From assembly GCF_027172205.1 (NCBI RefSeq), contig NC_070618.1, forward strand, positions 11,712,538 to 11,776,537: 64,000 bases of DNA, read 5' to 3'. The notes under the pieces are model-generated. The model saw nothing but the letters and a program-made list of their open reading frames with translations, was not told the DNA's origin and searched no databases. The position numbers were made by a program, and so were the translations under genes. The DNA is from Podarcis raffonei (Eukaryota > Chordata > Lepidosauria > Squamata > Lacertidae). Position 1 is the first letter of the stretch. The number at the start of each line of letters is the position of its first letter. Shown here piece after piece: positions 31,321 to 45,000 of this stretch.

Positions 31321-31708
31321 CATGGGTAGGCAAACTAAGGTCCGGGGGCTGGATCTGGCCCAATTGCCTTCTAAATCCGGCCCACGGATGGGACGGGAAT
31401 CAGTGTGTTTTTACATGAGTGGAATGTGCCCTTTTATTTAAAATGCATCTCTGGGTTATTTGTGGGGCCTGCCTGGTGTTTTTACATGAGTAGCATGTGC
31501 CCTTTTATTTAAAATGCATCTCTGGGTTATTTGTGGGGCCTGCCTGGTGTTTTTACATGAGTAGAATGTGTGCTTTTATTTAAAATGCATCTCTGGGTTA
31601 TTTGTGGGGCATAGGAATTCATTCATTCCCCCCCCATATAGTCTGGCCCCCCACAAGGTCTGAGGGACAGTGGACTGGCCCCCTGCTGAAAAAGTTTGCT
31701 GACCCCTG
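31321..31708 (+). mobile_element. hAT-type non-autonomous element (three-unit copy)
   Basis: CATGGGTAGGCAAACTAAGG to GTTTGCTGACCCCTG, with three tandem copies of the ~75-bp TTTTTACATGAGTAG unit. The flanks do not give a clear 8-bp duplication. Confidence 0.8.
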
Positions 31709-34265
31709 CCTAACAAGCTGGGCTATCCAGTCAGTACTTCTTGGTATGAAGATCAGCAATGATAGACAAGCTTACCTGAAATACCACTTGCTTATCGCTA
31801 CTGATGTTCCCTTTCAATATGAAGATGAGGGGGAATATTGAGTAAGCTTCAAGCTGGGGGTGGGGGGGGAGAGAAATTTGGTTCACGTTTAAATGTGAAA
31901 TTACCAATTTCACACTTCCCAAAACCTTCCCAATTATCCCTCAAACTCTGCACCTCTCTGAATTTTGTGGTGCAGTTCTCCAGCAAAAACATATTAACAC
32001 AAAGGTGTAGATTAGGGGAAAGTCTGCATAAAGATGCATGCATTTGTGAAAACAACATATAACAGCACCTCTGGAACATCTCACTGCTTGGAGAAATGTG
32101 ATCATATGAGTAGTTAATTGCACAGCCTGTTTCAGTGGAAATCTTCCTCAGCAACACAAGAATACAAATTGTTGACTTGTTCTTGCAAGGTTTCCTTCCT
32201 TCCTTCCTTCCTTCCTTCCTTCTCTTTTCTATTTGGTGCTGCCCTATTTTCACCCTCTGGGAATATATTTTCAAGTTACATTCATAAAACTGTAATGGGT
32301 TTCATCAAAACCTTCCAAACACCTTGAACAAATCTTTCCATATTTCTCTGTGCTCTACAGCTCATAATATGCCTCCTAACTGTAAATTTTAGTGTGTTGT
32401 GCTGTTCAGTGCACATGGGGCCAATGTCTATCCAAACACCAAGTCTCAGTTGTTAACAGAGCTCTGTAAATTCACAGTAGTGTGTATTTGTCTAGGACTT
32501 ACAATGTTGGATATACAGATCCAAAATACAGGCGGCCCGGTCATTACTTTTGTTTGCCCTGTCCCATCCCCGCCCCATCCCGAGACATCTTTAAGAGATC
32601 TTGGTGTCTTTGGGGGATTTAAGGAAGAATGAGGTCAGACTCTCACTGTGTGATGAGATTTGCAGACTCACAGAGGCAGAAGAATTGTTCTAACTGCCTT
32701 AGAGTGCCTTCAAAGCACAGCACAAAATAAGCCATTCACTCATGTTTAACAACAACAACTTTATAAACCATTTCATGCCAAAATAGGCTTCTAAATGGTT
32801 TGAAAATTATTAAAACCAGTTATACAAACATTAAAATATAAACACCCACGATTAAAATATACGTTAGAACAACACATCAATACAAACAGGAGATTTGGAT
32901 CTAAAGATCTTGGGAATGCCCGTGTAAACAGTGCAGTGCCAATACAGATTGGACCTCTCATGTTTCATCAGGGAGTGCATTCCAAAGCACTGATGCCACC
33001 AGTGAAGAAGCCCCCTTTTGAGTCACCACAAGTAATGTGTGCTTTGAAGACACACAGAATCAGGCAAGAGAAAGAGGCGATTGCTGCATTGCAGCGCAGG
33101 GTCCGGGTGCTAAATAAGAGGTTGACTCTCTGCTCCTCATGATCCCCTGAGAGTCAGGTTGCCAGTCCCACCAGGCACAAGACATGACCCTTCCCCTTCT
33201 TTACAAAGGCTTTTCCATGTGCAGGGAATTCAGGGAAGGAGGGGGTGTTCGTGACATCCACATCGTTCTGAGACTGGGCTCATGGTCACAAGGACAGGAT
33301 TCGTTGCTCATGGCAACAGCATTTTGCAACGCTCCCAAGATAGCTGTGGAGGCACAGATTTCTTCTGGAGTTCTGAGTACTAAACTAATTATTCTCCACA
33401 CATCTTTCCAGCCAAAAGCTCCTGCCAAGCAGCTCCAGAATATGGCCTCATTTTGCCTCTGGGGCCTTACATATTCAAAAACGTAAATGTGTATGTGGTT
33501 CATTTATTTTATTTTTTGCAAAAAGTGTCCACGCTGTCCCAAAGGTCCAGTTCAAAACTTTCTAAGAATGGTAAGAATCCATATTTGCCAACACATCGCT
33601 CAGCTGTAATAATAAACGACACTGCCTCTGTGATGGCTGCCAACACAGTTTGGATTATGAGGCCTCTGTATATGGCAAAGGTCCAGTCCACTACCTGGTC
33701 CACCTCAGTACCAGCCAGTGGGATGTATTTGTGGGAGTACAGCTCCTGTGGTTCTTGCACACCAAATCCCTACAAATGTCAACATGACTGCTCCATCTGT
33801 GGGACCTCTCATAATTTGAATGTGTCAATTCTTAAAGTACAGCTACAGGGATTCCCAGGGCAAAAATCCAGGGCCTGGGGACAGTACATCTCAAGAAAGG
33901 CCATGTCCAATTAGGGTGGATGCCATGTGCCAAATTCTGGAGGACTATACCCTTAGGGAGGATACTGTTTACCTCAAGGAGGTTTTCTTTTTAGTTTTCA
34001 CATCCCTTATGAGGGCCCACAGCACCCTCTTTTGCAAGGAATCTGAAGTCGGTATTAGGCATGGAGTCTCTAGCCTGGCAGAAGATAGATAAGGAATTTT
34101 GTTAAAGAAAGGTTTTAGGCCTCTTTTCTGTTCCTCCAATGCCCTCTCTTAGGGTGTTGCCTCTAGTTATAATGCCCTAGAAAGCCCCAAGCGAGTTTAA
34201 GCTTATTCACCACTTGTCCTATCACTAAATCATCACATCCCAGATCAGTTGTGCACAGTTTCCAA
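31709..34265. other. intergenic, unresolved
   Basis: (TTCC)n at 32190-32222. An L2/CR1-like tail in reverse lies at about 32741-32870 (CATTTCATGCCAAAATAGGC). The stretch 33450-34090 is open on both strands over about 250-450 bp, but I cannot match either frame to a family. No splice-bounded exon was recognised. Confidence 0.35.
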
Positions 34266-34494
34266 TACAGTGGTACCTCGGGTTACATACGCTTCAGGTT
34301 ACAGACTCTGCTAACCCAGAAATAGTGCTTCAGGTTAAGAACTTGCTTCAGGTTGAGAACAGAAATTGTGCTCTGGTGGCGCGGCGGCAGCGGGAGGCCC
34401 CATTAGCTAAAGTTGTGCTTCAGGTTAAGAACAGTTTCAGGTTAAGTACAGACCTCCGGAACGAATTAAGTACTTAACCCGAGGTACCACTGTA
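34266..34494. mobile_element. TIR transposon, CAGTGGTACCTCGGGTTA family
   Basis: TACAGTGGTACCTCGGGTTA ... TTAACCCGAGGTACCACTGTA-type termini; closest in sequence to the copy at 21401. Confidence 0.85.
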
Positions 34495-35411
34495 CCTCCT
34501 TTGATCTGTATGGTTCGGAACTGTGTTAGTGGGTCCTTGATGGGCAAATGCGACATTAAATCTACCTTTTGCCTGTCAGCCCTGGGATTTTTATTTGTTG
34601 GGCCTTGATGGATGGCTCTTGTTTTGTTGACCTAGCTTTTACAATTGGCTGCTTGGTACATGTTTGGTACATTTTTTGGAGTGGGTGGTCAAGAGGTGAT
34701 CAGGTCTGGCACAGGTGGTGCACTGTTTAAATGATTTTCTCTGGCACTTCTGATTCTGGGGAGTGCCAGTTTTTTGATGGAGCAGTTTTCTCAGATGACC
34801 ATTGATGGCCAGGCTCATCTTCGGCTATGGTTGTTGAAGACGGACCAGTGTTGCAAGGATATAACCATCTCACTAGCCCAGTGGGTGAGCTATGGAGGAA
34901 AGGGGACTAAATAGAGATTTGCCCCCTTTTGTGGGAGTTCAGGTGTGCGAAGGGGAGCAGCTGTGTTTCAGCCTGGTGACCCCCTTTAGGCAACTTTCAG
35001 GGTGATGGGTTGCCCTTGAGGCTTCCTGTCTGGGCTTTGAGGTGGGATATGGGCTGCTTCTGACACTAAACTGCTTCATCAGCCTGAAGCTATGGAGCCT
35101 TGCTGGTGGAGCAGTATAGACCTTCCTACACACATTCAGGGTATAGTCTGGAAGTAGAATGCAGGCTGGACAGCCATGCTTCCAGCGCCTGCACTCTAGA
35201 GGCTGCAGTTGGGTTCAGGTTTGCTCCTGCACCAATAGCAGACCCTCCACAGGTTCCTATTTTCCAGCTGGCCTGGTTTCTGATATGATCCCAGAATGCC
35301 CCGCTTTTCCTTAGGGAAAATAGGACATCCCTATTTTCATGGGAGAAATGTCGGAGGATATGGAGTTATGTTATGCGACCCCTGAGTCAAGGAGATAAGT
35401 AACAGTGCAAC
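34495..35411. other. intergenic, no gene recognised
   Basis: Several short open stretches, none with recognisable peptide or splice sites. Confidence 0.35.
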
Positions 35412-35562
35412 CTTTAGAAGACATCTGAAGGCAGCCCTGAATAGGGAGGTTTTTAATGTTTAATGTTTTAGTATGTTTTTATATATGTTGGAAGCTACCT
35501 AGAGTGGCTGGGGCAACCCAGTCAGATGAGCTGGTATAAATAATAAAATTGTTGTTGTTGTG
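35412..35562 (+). mobile_element. L2/CR1-like LINE 3' tail
   Basis: TTTAGAAGACATCTGAAGGC...GAGTGGCTGGGGCAACCCAG...TATAAATAATAAAATTGTTG: same family as 9570-9902. Confidence 0.65.
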
Positions 35563-35784
35563 GAATGGCACATCCCTATGTTCATCAGAGAAATATTGGA
35601 GGGTATGCAATAGTGTTGCCCTCTGCAGGGTTTCTATGGGTTTTAATCTTATATAAAGAGGCTCTAGTTCAACCCAGACTCTGTGTCAGACTCTTCATTT
35701 GGCCTTCAGGTCACAATGCAGTAATTTATTACACCAGTAAACAATGTCTGTGAAGGCTGGTGCAACCAGCAGTGGGAGAGCAAG

Positions 35785-35785
35785 T

Positions 35786-35841
<56 letters not shown>

Positions 35842-35842
35842 T
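35785..35842. repeat. (CTTT)n microsatellite
   Basis: About 14 tandem CTTT units. Confidence 0.95.
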
Positions 35843-36292
35843 TAGCCAAAGAAATAAAACCAGGTCTAGGTAAAGACAAGTAACTGGTTTGAGGTGTCAT
35901 GAAAGGGCAGCAAATAGTCTGTTAAAAGAAGAAGAGGGTGGTGCTTGTGGGATATGTTGCCACAGTTCTCAAAATGCCTTAGTGCCCCTTGAATAGTTTT
36001 GTACTTTAACTTGGGTCTGATGGTGGCAGTAGCAGGATGGCCTCTGGCAGCAAAATGTATTGGATTGACCACCAGAAATCTTTCACAAAGTGTGTTGGAA
36101 ATGCATGAACATTTCCCAGAGGAAGTTGGGCTGGCTGCTTTTGAAGAGAGAATGCATGGACCCTGCTCTGATCCAGCATCACATGTCCCTAGCCTAGATT
36201 ATGACAATTTGGCAGTTCAAGGTCTGTGCTAGGAAAGCAACAAAGCCCTTGAGCTACACCTAGCTTCTCCAGTTGCAAATCTATATGCTAAG
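35843..36292. other. intergenic, no gene recognised
   Basis: No repeat or exon identified by eye. Confidence 0.35.
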
Positions 36293-36515
36293 TGTGGTGT
36301 AGTGGTTAAGAGCGATAGACTTGTAATCTGGGGAACTGGGTTCGTGTCTCCGCTCCTCCACATGCAGCTGCTGGGTGACCTTGGGCCAGTCACACTTCTC
36401 TGAAGTCTCTCAGCCCCACTCACCTCACAGAGTGTTTGTTGTGGGGGAGGAAGGGAAAGGAGAATGTTAGCCGCTTTGAGACTCCTGAAGGGGAGTGAAA
36501 GGCGGGATATCAAAT
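36293..36515 (+). mobile_element. tRNA-derived SINE (GTGGTGTAGTGGTTAAGAGC type)
   Basis: The A box is TGTAGTGGTTAAGAG and the B-box remnant GGGTTCGTGTCTCCGC. The body is GGGTGACCTTGGGCCAGTCA...CCTCACAGAGTGTTTGTTGT. It ends GCCGCTTTGAGACTCCTGAA, GGCGGGATATCAAA. Common squamate SINE layout; a 5' fragment of a similar unit is at 61047. Confidence 0.8.
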
Positions 36516-37094
36516 CCAAACTTGTCCTCCTAAGTGAGGAGGGATGTGAAGGGAGTTGCATCTGTAAAATTGGGTGTGCCAGCAGTTCAGTTTATGGGGT
36601 TGGCAGGCCCATGAGGCAGGGTAAAGCAGCCACCTTGGGCAGTAGAATCCCATGGCATGGTGCCTCTGTGGGTCCCCTGCCCCCCTACCACTGCTGGGGG
36701 GGGCACAGAGAGATTTCTGGCTGGCTTCCAGAGAGATTTCACCATAAGCTACTGCCATGTGACCCTGGTAAATGAGATTTCAGCTGTAGGCAGGGACAGC
36801 ACTTTCCCATTCTTCATCAGGCAGCAAAACAAGATGGCTGCCCCTGGGGATTAGGGACATGACCCATCAAGTGACTGAAGACTCAGGGAAGAGTATGAAT
36901 GGGGGACTTTGGTTTTCCCCAAATTAAATCTGGTTACCTGAAAGTTCTGCTTGTAATGTGCAGTAGGCAAAGTATCTGGGAAGGAAAAGGCGACCCAACT
37001 GAGGGTTAAGAATTGCTTATGTTTGCGAACAGCTTTTGCATAACTGCGCTGTCATTTACTCGACATTTTAAGAAAAGCAAGCCGCAAGAAGCAT

Positions 37095-37594
37095 TAATAT
37101 GGCTAAATAAAAGTTTATTACATGCTGCCTACATAAATCAATGCAACACAGTGAGCTTTCTAATCAGAATCAGAGACACACACCAACCGTAAGCTTATAA
37201 ATCTTGAGTGCATTTCTGGTTTCTAATGCCAAAGGTTTCATAAATAATAATCATTCTTTAAAATATCAATCAGGTGAGGGCTTAAAGCATATGAAAGCTA
37301 AAGTGGCATAAACAAAAGGGAAGGGAACCTCCGCGATTGCCAGCAGAAACAGAATTCATTTTTTAGCCATTAATCATCTGGCACCTCCGTTGCTTTTCCA
37401 GATGTGAAATGTAAGACATGGGGGGGCAGGGAGGTGGGAAATTACGCCATCACTGCCACAAGCTGCATACATTGATTAGCACATTTAATGCTTTGGTGCT
37501 CGTTCTGTAGAAGATTAATAGTCCTCCTAAGCCAATGCATCAAGCACAGGAAATACCTGGAGAGCAGGAGTGGGCATGCGTTCCTTAAGGGCAC
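37095..37594 (-). other. AMBN: probable AMBN 3' UTR with polyadenylation signal
   Basis: A minus-strand AATAAA lies at 37119-37114, about 480 nt past the AMBN stop. The interval is free of recognisable repeats. The exact cleavage site (about 37095-37105) is inferred. Confidence 0.5.
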
Positions 37595-38071
37595 TCAAGG
37601 CTCTTGGAAATGCCACATATCTTGACCTACTTGTGGGTAGCCAGCTTCATTTCCTGCATTGGCTGTGGATACGGGGAACATGGTGGGATCCAAAGGCATG
37701 GCAGCGTCAGCGTTAAAAGGCATGAAGCTGTCAGGGAGCCCTTCAGCTGCCGGAGGGGCTGCTGTGGCCTGGGGTCCACCTGCTGGTCCTTTGCTCTGGG
37801 CCGCGGGGTTTAGCAGGTTGCTGTTGGCATTGGGCAAGGCACCACCCTGGCTGCCATCTAGGGAGATGATGTTGCTCCCCTTGCCTGAAGGGTTAGCTCC
37901 TGCGTTGGCTCCTCCTTGAACTTCAGGCTGCTCTGTTATTCCAAGCTGGTCGTCTTCCACAGTGTAATCACCTGGCCCACCGAGGTTTGGTTGCATGTTT
38001 CCATATCTAGCATCCATGGCAAACAGGTTTGGGCCCGGTGCGTGATAGGCTGGTGCGCCAAATCCACCACC
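37595..38071 (-). CDS. AMBN: AMBN last coding exon (158 aa and stop)
   Basis: Minus-strand acceptor TTTTTTCTCTCCCAG. It begins GGGFGAPAYHAPGPNLFAMD, contains GGPGDYTVEDDQLG (human GGDFTLEFDSP), is acidic and Gly/Ala/Pro/Asn-rich, and ends QVGQDMWHFQEP before TGA. Human ends MMHDAWHFQEP. Confidence 0.95.
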   Translation of the reverse strand, partial: GGGFGAPAYHAPGPNLFAMDARYGNMQPNLGGPGDYTVEDDQLGITEQPEVQGGANAGANPSGKGSNIISLDGSQGGALPNANSNLLNPAAQSKGPAGGPQATAAPPAAEGLPDSFMPFNADAAMPLDPTMFPVSTANAGNEAGYPQVGQDMWHFQEP

Positions 38072-41000
38072 CTGGGAGAGAAAAAATTTCAGAGTGTCCC
38101 ATTACCACGACTGCCATAAATTCCCATTGCTAAGTTTTACCCTGCTATGAAGAACAAATGTGGATTTTGCCAAAGTTAGAATCTCAACTGAGATATTTCA
38201 TAGAATTGTAGAGTTTGAAGGGACCCTGAGGATCATCTGCCCTGTAATGCAGTAATGTGTAGCTTTCCCATAAGGGGATCAAACTTGCAGCCTTGGCATT
38301 ATCAGCAGCATGCTCTAACCATTTGCACTGGTATTTCCATTTGTACCACTGGTGTCAACCTCCCAGTAATATTAGGAGGAAAGGTGGTCTCCAGGGAGCA
38401 GTGCTACATGTCCATGAAATGAAAACCATGTCTTAAATCTCTGCCCTTGCCCACCCCAGTAGCATTTAGCAGAGCTCTTCCAATACCCACACTGGCAGCA
38501 GTATTTTCACATTACGGTAAGCTATAGTTAATATAGCTGTGAATGTGCAGGGGACTCTCACTTCACTCCTTGCTTTGCACAACCCCTGGCTTAGTGTTAT
38601 ACCCAAACTGGAGACTGTGGTTTTCACTCCCTTCCTTTGCTCCCTTTCGTTTGTTCTTGGGCTTACCAACTGTGGCCTGAGTGAAACAAGAGAACAGTCC
38701 CTGGTTCAGATGAAAGGCTAAACTAGGGAGCATGGTTTGTTGCTGCTGCTTGTGCCAGGGGAGGAGAGAGGCGTCGAGCAAACTGAACCAATGCATGTTT
38801 TCCTGCTCCACATCATGGTCTGTTACTAGTGGGGGCTGTGACTTCAGTGCTGAAACATTTGCTCTAGATGTTTTGGGATGAGAAGGGAGTATTAAAAAAT
38901 AGGGCTGGCATTTCTGATGCCAGGTATGTGTTTAATGGAATATTCTGGGCTTGATTCTCATTCACCTCCTGGTGAATTAGAGTCTAATGTAGGATTTTAG
39001 TGTTAGGGATCACTTACTGATTCAGATTGGAGTAAAAGGTAAAGGGACCCCTGACCATTAGGTCCAGTCGTGGCCGACTCTGGGGTTGTGGCGCTCATCT
39101 CGCTCTATAGGCTGAAGGAGCTGGCGTTTGTCCACAGACAGCTTCCGGGTCATGTGGCCAGCATGACTAAGCCGCTTCTGGCAAACCAGAACAGCGCACG
39201 GAAATGCTGTTTACCTTCCCGCCAGAGTGGTACCTATTTATCTACTTGCACTTTGACGTGCTTTTGAACTGCTAGGTTGGCAGGAGCAGGGACCGAGCAA
39301 CGGGAGCTCACCCCGTCACGGGAATTCAAAACACCGACCTTCTGATTGGCAAGTCCTAGGCTCTGTGGTTTAACCCACAGCGCCACCCACGTCCCTTCAG
39401 ATTGGAGTAGTTTCTTTTAATTGAGGGGAAATGTTTTGTGTCAAAAAGGGTGTGGCTGCTTATTCAAAGGCCAAGCTTTTTTTTTTTTAACCCTCCTTGG
39501 CACTGACAGGCTTAAAGAAAGAAAAAAGAAAAAGAAACCCTGTTATATATTTGTTTCTCCCAAATATTTCTCTTCCAGCATCAGTGGTAAACTGTATACA
39601 CCACTCAATATTGGTGAACCTGTACTGTGATACTTATCTAGCCATGTAGGAGAATTACGGAGATCTGCTGACATTACAATCCTGTAATCAGCATTATATC
39701 AGTTTGAGGGTAATGACCTCTCTAAGTACTGTCAATTTTTTTGTGAGGTAACTGAGAAATGTTCCTTTGCAACTCTGAATGCCATCACTACAATTCATAG
39801 AGTCCCTTGAATGGTAGCTATTATAATACTTCACTTTTAATGTTTATAGCATAAGACAGCCATCCCCCAACCAGCTGTCCCCCAGATGTTTTAGGGTAAA
39901 AACCTCCCAACGTCACTGACCGCTGGCCATGTAGACAAGATCTGATGGGAGCTGGAGCCCATCAACATCTGGGTGGCACCAGGTAAGGGAAAACTGGCAA
40001 AAGGTATCTTTGTAGACAGAATTTGCTTTTTCATTCATTCACAGTGTAAATTAATGTAGTAATTAAGGAGGCATATTTCAACTTATCATGACTCACCGGC
40101 ATTTCTTCTGAGCTTACTATTCCTAGTCTTGCAGGAGCCGCCTAAGGAACATATAAGTAAACAGCATATGAGGACCAAATCATCCCAGGCCAATACATGT
40201 ACAGTGGTGGGAAAACACCCTTCATTTTAAAGCATATTATACCCATTTGATTGTACTTCATAAAACATTTCTGTCTACATGGTTTAAAAATCCACATTGC
40301 TGCTTATATTATTTCCTTCCCTTTGAAACATTAGTGTATCATAAACAAGTTAATGAGCTCTGGAGTGTTTTGCTTTCCTTCACTGAAAATTCTTCCTGTC
40401 TTTTGAAATTAAAAAAATTGCAATGTGTAGCTTCCAGGGGTAGGTTTATGATCATTCCCATAAGCGTGCTCCCTCCCTCCTTCCCCCCCCTCTCTCTCAC
40501 ACACATTTGAATAGCTAAATTAGAATGCAATTATTCTTTTGCAAGCAGCATACGGAAAAATCATTTCCTTGATTCTATCCGTTTGTCATATTTTAGTGTG
40601 ACTAACAAAAAGGATGAGACTATGATGATGAATTGGTTGAGATGTGTAGATGGGTGGCAAGTTAGTTCTCAGATACTCTTGTTGAGCTTTCTGAGACAAA
40701 GTAATCAAGCTGTGATAAGGAAAACATTGGGTGGGGAGGAAAGGGAGCGCTGGAATTGGCCGTAGTGGAAGGGCAAGCTCTGCCCCCATTCAGGTGGCAT
40801 TTCTGAGTTCCTTCTCCATTCATTCCTATGAGGGAAAAGTGCTGCACTTAGATACACTTTGCCCTTTGGTTCTGGTGGTAGCTGGCCACAGCTTCTAGTG
40901 GGGTGACAACCATATTGGTGTTGCCAGCATTCTCATACTGTGTGCAGAGCACACAGAGATGTACTGCACCCCAGATATTCCTTTAATGTTTTGGTTGTCT

Positions 41001-41982
41001 CCCTGACATGATAATGATAAGGATTTCATTGCTTGTAAATGAATGCAACATACTTACTCCTTGGTTGCCTATGTAGGACATGTAATGCAGACTGGGTGGC
41101 ATCTAGACAAAGGAGAAAACCAATTAGCAGTAGTTTTGCTTTCAGGAACAGTACTCTTTGTTGTTTCATGAAAAACAGTGAAGAGCTTAGAATCAGACCA
41201 TAGGCCCGTCAGCATCTTGTTCTCCATGGTAAAGGTAAAGGTAAAGGGATCCCTGACCATTAGGTCCAGTCATGACCGACTCTGGGGTTGCGGCGCTCAT
41301 CTCGCTTTATTGGCCGAGGGAGCCAGCATACAGCTTCCGGGTCATGTGGCCAGCATGACTAAGCCGCTTCTGGCTAACCAGAGCAGCGAACGGAAATGCC
41401 GTTTACCTTCCCGCTGGAGCGGTACCTATTTATCTACTTGCACTTTGATGTGTTTTCAAACTGCTAGGTGGGCAGGAGCTGGGACCAAGCAACGGGAGCT
41501 CACCCCATCCCGGGGATTTGAACCACCGACCTTCTGATCGGCAAGTCCTAGGCTCTGTGGTTTAACCCACAGCGCCACCCGCATCCCATATTCTCAATGG
41601 TAGACTAACCAAAATGCCCTAAGACATGGATGGAGAACCTTTGAGTTTCCAGGTGCTGCTGGACTCCAGATCCCATCAGTCTAGCCAACATGGCCAATAG
41701 TCAGGGATGATGGGAGTTGTAAACCAACTACATCTGAAGAGCCACAGGTTCCCAATTCTGGCTCCTATAGTTAGCACCTACACTGTCGACTTAAGTCATC
41801 ACCTCTTCTATAGAATCATATAAATGTAGGGTTGGAAAGGATCCCGAGGGTCATTTAGCCCAAAGCTCTGCAATAAAGGAATCTTAACTAGATCATACAT
41901 TAAAGATGGCCACCCAACCTCTGCTTTAAAACCTCCAAGGAAGAAGAGTCCAACACCTCTTCTGGGTGAATTAAGGTACTGC

Positions 41983-42042
<60 letters not shown>

Positions 42043-45000
42043 TTTTATTTATATCCCGCCCTCCCCAGCCGAAGCCGGGCTCAGGGCGGCTAACAACAAT
42101 AAAACAATACAAAAGTACAACACAAACAACACTCTAAAATCATTCATTATAAAATTAATTAAATTCAAGCCACTGGCCACCATTGGGCCAGAGCTCCGCG
42201 AAGATTGCCGAGGGAGGGAGTCAGGCTGTGCCCTGGCCAAAGGCCTGGCGGAACAGCTCTGTCTTGCAGGCTGTGCGGAAAGATGTCAAGTCCCGCAGGG
42301 CCCTAGTCTCTTGTGACAGAGTGTTCCACCAGGTCGGAGCCACAGCCGAAAAAGCCCTGGCTCTAGTTGAGGCCAGCCTAACTTCTCTGTGGCCTGGGAC
42401 CTTCAAGATGTTTTTATTTGAAGACCGTAAGTTTCTCTGTGGGGCATACCAGGAGAGGCGGTCCCGTAGGTACGAGGGTCCTAGGCCGTATAGGGCTTTA
42501 AAGGTTAAAAATTTTACGTGATTCACTGTACTGATGGCTTTTCTCCAGATCAGTCAATAAATCCTACTAGTAAGAATAATAAAGAAAGTGGGATTTCCTC
42601 CCTGTATTGCCTAGTCCAGGCATCCCCAAACTCGGACCTCCAGATGTTTTGGGACTACGACTCCCATCATCCCTGAACACTGGTCCTGATAGCTAGGTAT
42701 GATGGGAGTTGTAGTCCCAAAACATCTGGAGGGCCAAGTTTGGGAATGCCTGGCCTAGTCCTTTACTGCCCTGCCCAGACTTGTCTGTGAGGTCAATGTG
42801 GGGTGTGCATGTGGGGTAGCGAGGCTGAAAGGAAAACACTTGATGGCTGCCTTTGCTTTAGATCTCTGTGTTCCCATGCACTGCTTTCCTTCATGATGGA
42901 TGGTGCAGAAAGCACCTATATAAACAGAGTTCTTGCATAGCTTAACTTCTCAGAAAGGTCACTTTGGACATAAGCTCATTTTTAAACCTGTGCAAGATAC
43001 TTACTTGATGCACTCAAGCTAGGACTTTGCATCATAAGTCCAGGGCCAAACTCATGAGAATGAGCAGGAGCCCTTCCCCCCACCAACCCACAAATATGGA
43101 TGGGTGAGATGTGTGGTTCAGTTTAAAGGGGACTGCATCAAATTCGCAATGTAAGAACTGAAACACATGGATATTTCAAAATGGACTCTTATCCAATGCT
43201 CCAACATTTACAAAAATTAATATATTAGGGGACAGTGTGTGTAAAAGCTAATATGTCAATGAAAATATCATTAAAATGCCTTATACTATAGGTAATTGCT
43301 TTAAGAAAATGTGTACTTGAGACAAAATTGTATGAAAAAATGTGTTTATTATGAGAAATTCAAATTAAAATGCTGAGGGTTTTTTTTTTAAGAATTGCAG
43401 AAATGTGAAGAACTAAATTTAAGAAAAATGAGAAACTGAGAGAATTGAAACTGACAGTTTCTTCCACCCTTAGCAGAAAAACTGACTGACCACATTTTGG
43501 AGTGATCAAAGTAATATGTATTACTGTCTCACACCTTCCCTGTACAGTGGTACCTCGGGTTACAGACGCTTCAGGTTACAGACTCCGCTAACCCGGAAGT
43601 AGTACCTCGGCTTAAGAACTTTGCTTCAGGATGAGAACAGAAATCATGCAGTGGCGGCGCAGCAGCAGTGGGAGGCCCCATTAGCTAAAGTGGTGCTTCA
43701 GGCTAAGAACAGTTTCAGGTTATGAACGGACCTCCAGAATGAATTAAGATCTTAACCAGAGGTACCACTGTAATACCACAAAGTTCTGAGCCTGAAAGCA
43801 CCTAAGTGCACCACTGTGGTTTCATGTTAAGAGAGTTCAGCTATGGGAATCAGTGTGCTGGCAGCATGACTGTTTTGAGAATCAACATACAGATCTATGC
43901 TGTGGTTGTTGGGCTGTATCTTGTGGGGTTCCAAGTAAACCTGGGTAGAGCTTTGCAAGAGAAAGGAGCATAGAAACATCCAGTGAAATGCAATGCAAGG
44001 CAAAAACTAATATATATATAGAATAGGTACTATAATACGTACCCAAGAAAAGTATCAAAGAACTATGGGCGCTGCCTATTTGTGCATAGAGTTCAATGTT
44101 AATTTTTCAAGACGATGTGAAATAAAATTCTATACTGACTGCCTGACCTAATGTCCCTGAGTATTCTTGTACAGCGGGTAACTGTATCTATCAAGAAAAC
44201 ATTTAGAGATATAAGACTAGGAGACGCAAAGTGAAAAAGAAAAGCAAAGACAGACCTTAATCCTAACTTGCAGTTGAGGCTGGATGCTTTTACAGCACTG
44301 TTTCAGCTGACCAAGCTTGGATGGAAATTTGAAATTCTATGGAAGAAAAATCTTCCAAAAATTCAGAAACTGGCCTTTGGTAGGAAAATGAACCTATCAT
44401 CTGGGGGTGGGTGGAGCTCAGTTTTCAAGCACTGGAGTCCCTGAAACCTGTACTGGTGGTTTTGGGACTTAGATGTCACCTGTTTATAAAACTGACCTGC
44501 TGAGGTTGTCTCTCTGATGGCTGCTGTTGGACAACTGGCTGGTTTCCCTCCGGCAGCAGAAATGGCTTCTGCTGGAATGGTGGCTGCATATCGTACTGCT
44601 GGAGTTGGACTTGCCTTGTAGGAATGAGATTTATGAGCTGGAAGAGAGGTTGCTCTTGCAGTTCAGGCTGCTGAAGCAGAATGGGTGTCTGCTGAGATGG
44701 TAGTGGAGGAGGGTGTACAGGCATGCTGATTTCATACTGTAGAGAGGAGCGTGGGAGGACAAATAGCCAGAAGGAAAAGGGTACAGTCATTAAGAAGTTA
44801 TGTCCATGATACCAAAGGCAGTGCATGCCTTTTTAAAAAGTATCTAATGCAAAATCTCACGTGCTTTCATTAGTATTCAAGATGCCAAATAATTAGCAAA
44901 AGATGCTAATGACTGAGTTGTACTGAAATAAAGATGATCTCTTTAAATGCCTATATAGCACAAGCCTTAATCATTCCCTATGTGTTCCAAGAGGGCTTTC

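Noticed and set aside
31321-31708. Tandem units considered as a CRISPR-like array or satellite
   Set aside because: The units are contiguous, three only, and lie inside a hAT element; the DNA is vertebrate.
42183-42521. 112-codon plus-strand frame
   Set aside because: Antisense shadow of an L2/CR1-like LINE; the minus frame is the real fossil.
44268-44336. Possible extra AMBN exon (minus, phase 0, 23 codons starting NFKFPSKLGQLKQ)
   Set aside because: The splice sites are acceptable, but the peptide has two cysteines and no convincing match to mammalian AMBN; RNA evidence would be needed.
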